A stretch of DNA of 64,000 nucleotides from Streptosporangium sp. NBC_01756 (lineage in GTDB: Bacteria > Actinomycetota > Actinomycetes > Streptosporangiales > Streptosporangiaceae). The position numbers and the translations under genes were made by a program. The stretch covers positions 3,286,001-3,350,000 of the forward strand of contig NZ_CP109130.1 in the NCBI RefSeq assembly GCF_035917975.1, written 5' to 3'. Under the pieces are notes generated by a model. The model saw nothing but the letters and a program-made list of their open reading frames with translations. It did no database searches and was not told the origin of the DNA. How positions within the stretch are numbered: position 1 is the stretch's first letter; each line of letters opens with the position of its first letter. Shown here piece after piece: positions 62,900 to 64,000 of the stretch.

Positions 62900-64000
62900 A
62901 TGGGATGGGATGTCTGGCTGCTTCTGGGGGCCGCGATCGTCATCGCGGCCATCCTGGCGGTGCGGGTCGCCCATCGGAGCGGGCTGCCGAGCCTCCTCAT
63001 CTTCCTGGGCTTCGGCCTGGTCATCGGCGAATCCGGCTTCGGGATCCAGTTCGAGAACCCTGAGCTCGCCCAGCAGATAGGGCTGATCGCGCTGGCGATC
63101 ATCCTCGCCGAGGGCGGCCTGACCACCAACTGGAACCACGTCAGACGCTCGGTCCCGACCGCGCTGGTGCTGGCCACCGTCGGCGTCGGGGTGAGCATCG
63201 CAGCCGTCGCGGTGCCGGTGCACTTCCTGCTTGACATGGACTGGCGGACCTCCCTGCTGCTCGGCGCGATCCTCGCCTCCACCGACGCCGCGGCCGTCTT
63301 CTCCGTCCTGCGCCGCCTCCCCCTGCCTCCGCGCCTGGCGGGCATCCTGGAGGCCGAGTCCGGTCTCAACGACGCCCCCACCGTCATCGCCGTGATGCTG
63401 CTGAGCGCCGCCGCCTCGCCCACCCTGGGGCACGCGCTGCTGCTGGTCCTCTTCGAGCTGGTGGTGGGCGCGGTCGTCGGCCTGGCCGTCGGGCCGCTGG
63501 GCGTCTACGCGCTGCGCCGCATCGCGCTGCCGGTCTCCGGCCTCTACCCGATCGCGGTGCTCGCCCTGGCGTTCACCGCCTACGCCGGAGCCGTGCTCCT
63601 GCACGGCAGCGGCTTCCTCGCGGTCTACCTGACCGCCCTGGTGATGGGCAACTCCCGGATGCCGCACCGGAGCGCCACCCGGGGATTCGCCGAGGGCGTG
63701 GCCTGGCTGGCCCAGATCGGCCTGTTCGTCATGCTCGGCATCCTGGCCAGCCCGTCGGAGATGCCGTCGGCGATCGTCCCGGGCCTGGTGGCCGGACTGA
63801 TCCTGGTCCTGGTGGCCCGGCCGCTGTCGATCGTCGTCTCGGCGTTCCTGGTACGGCTGGCGAGGGTCGACCGCCTCCGCTGGCAGGAGCAGGCGTTCCT
63901 GTCCTGGGCGGGGCTGCGCGGGGCGGTGCCCATCGTGCTCGCCACCATCCCCTGGGCCGCGACCTCGGTCGCCGACCACACCGCCAAGCTCGTGTTCAAC
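62900..64000 (+). CDS. Cation:proton antiporter (CPA family), cut by window end
   Basis: Begins at ATG 62900 after GGGGG and runs off the edge with 367 residues and no stop. It has at least ten membrane segments (WDVWLLLGAAIVIAAILAV; LPSLLIFLGFGLVIGESGFG). The ion-binding region reads LLGAILASTDAAAVFSVLRR, then LEAESGLNDAPTVIAV. This motif set fits K+/H+ antiporters of the NhaP2/CvrA type, which usually carry a C-terminal TrkA-C-like domain beyond the window. Confidence 0.9.
   Translation, partial: MGWDVWLLLGAAIVIAAILAVRVAHRSGLPSLLIFLGFGLVIGESGFGIQFENPELAQQIGLIALAIILAEGGLTTNWNHVRRSVPTALVLATVGVGVSIAAVAVPVHFLLDMDWRTSLLLGAILASTDAAAVFSVLRRLPLPPRLAGILEAESGLNDAPTVIAVMLLSAAASPTLGHALLLVLFELVVGAVVGLAVGPLGVYALRRIALPVSGLYPIAVLALAFTAYAGAVLLHGSGFLAVYLTALVMGNSRMPHRSATRGFAEGVAWLAQIGLFVMLGILASPSEMPSAIVPGLVAGLILVLVARPLSIVVSAFLVRLARVDRLRWQEQAFLSWAGLRGAVPIVLATIPWAATSVADHTAKLVFN

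Overview
The window is GC-rich, densely coded chromosomal DNA from an actinomycete. The block glmU-prs-rplY-pth, the pieces metG-tatD and rsmA-ispE-ABC-F, the ppk1-mutT1 pair, a Nudix/histidine-phosphatase fusion, F420-type enzymes, frequent GTG starts and apparently leaderless genes all fit Actinobacteria. The kinase, FG-GAP and desaturase-TetR content suggests a Streptosporangium/Nonomuraea-like filamentous genus; that last step is inference.

Layout. 1-4.6 kb: end of an exonuclease gene, then on the minus strand pth, rplY, prs, glmU and tRNA-Gln. 4.8-7.1 kb: a fatty-acid desaturase and a TetR regulator with a very long charged tail, separated by a 51-bp tandem repeat. 7.1-11.5 kb: a polyphosphate module (ppk, mutT1-like fusion, CYTH-CHAD protein). 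11.6-13 kb: a divergent tam/tamR pair. 13-23 kb: ABC-F ATPase, ispE, rsmA, tatD and metG on the minus strand, interrupted by a 265-bp deletion derivative of an IS605/IS1341-type element (14831-15095) and by a coupled Ser/Thr kinase plus FG-GAP protein pair. 23-35 kb: cell-envelope genes (GT2 transferase, three GT-C-type membrane transferases, rsmI, AI-2E exporter). A protein O-mannosyltransferase paralog here has lost its middle and is interrupted by a TnpB element. 35-42 kb: secreted I36-like protein, serine hydrolase, NmrA/PPOX/haloalkane dehalogenase operon, and a MocR regulator divergent from a YczE-like membrane protein.

42-57 kb is an accessory block with many remnants. It holds an ECF sigma factor operon with two related exported or anchored proteins, a MerR-SDR operon, a thioredoxin/TrxR-like/DUF1931/formaldehyde dehydrogenase run, an orphan Imm10 immunity gene, and relics of an S8 peptidase, a group II intron, an ankyrin protein and lspA. 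Only in this block do I see a conserved downstream element on the minus strand: GGGAARCGATC boxes, usually two at a 22-bp period, about 30 bases of spacer, a TCGTGAACACC-like box and then usually a hairpin terminator. There are five copies. This is the best candidate for something undescribed. The block ends at tRNA-Ala(CGC).

57-64 kb returns to conserved genes: GlpR/SepX-like membrane protein, RimJ-like acetyltransferase, MoaB, MoaC, gephyrin-like MoeA (Glp), GalU, 5-formyltetrahydrofolate cyclo-ligase and a cation/proton antiporter cut by the window edge. This is the gene neighbourhood of the actinobacterial Glp-GlpR cell-division pair.
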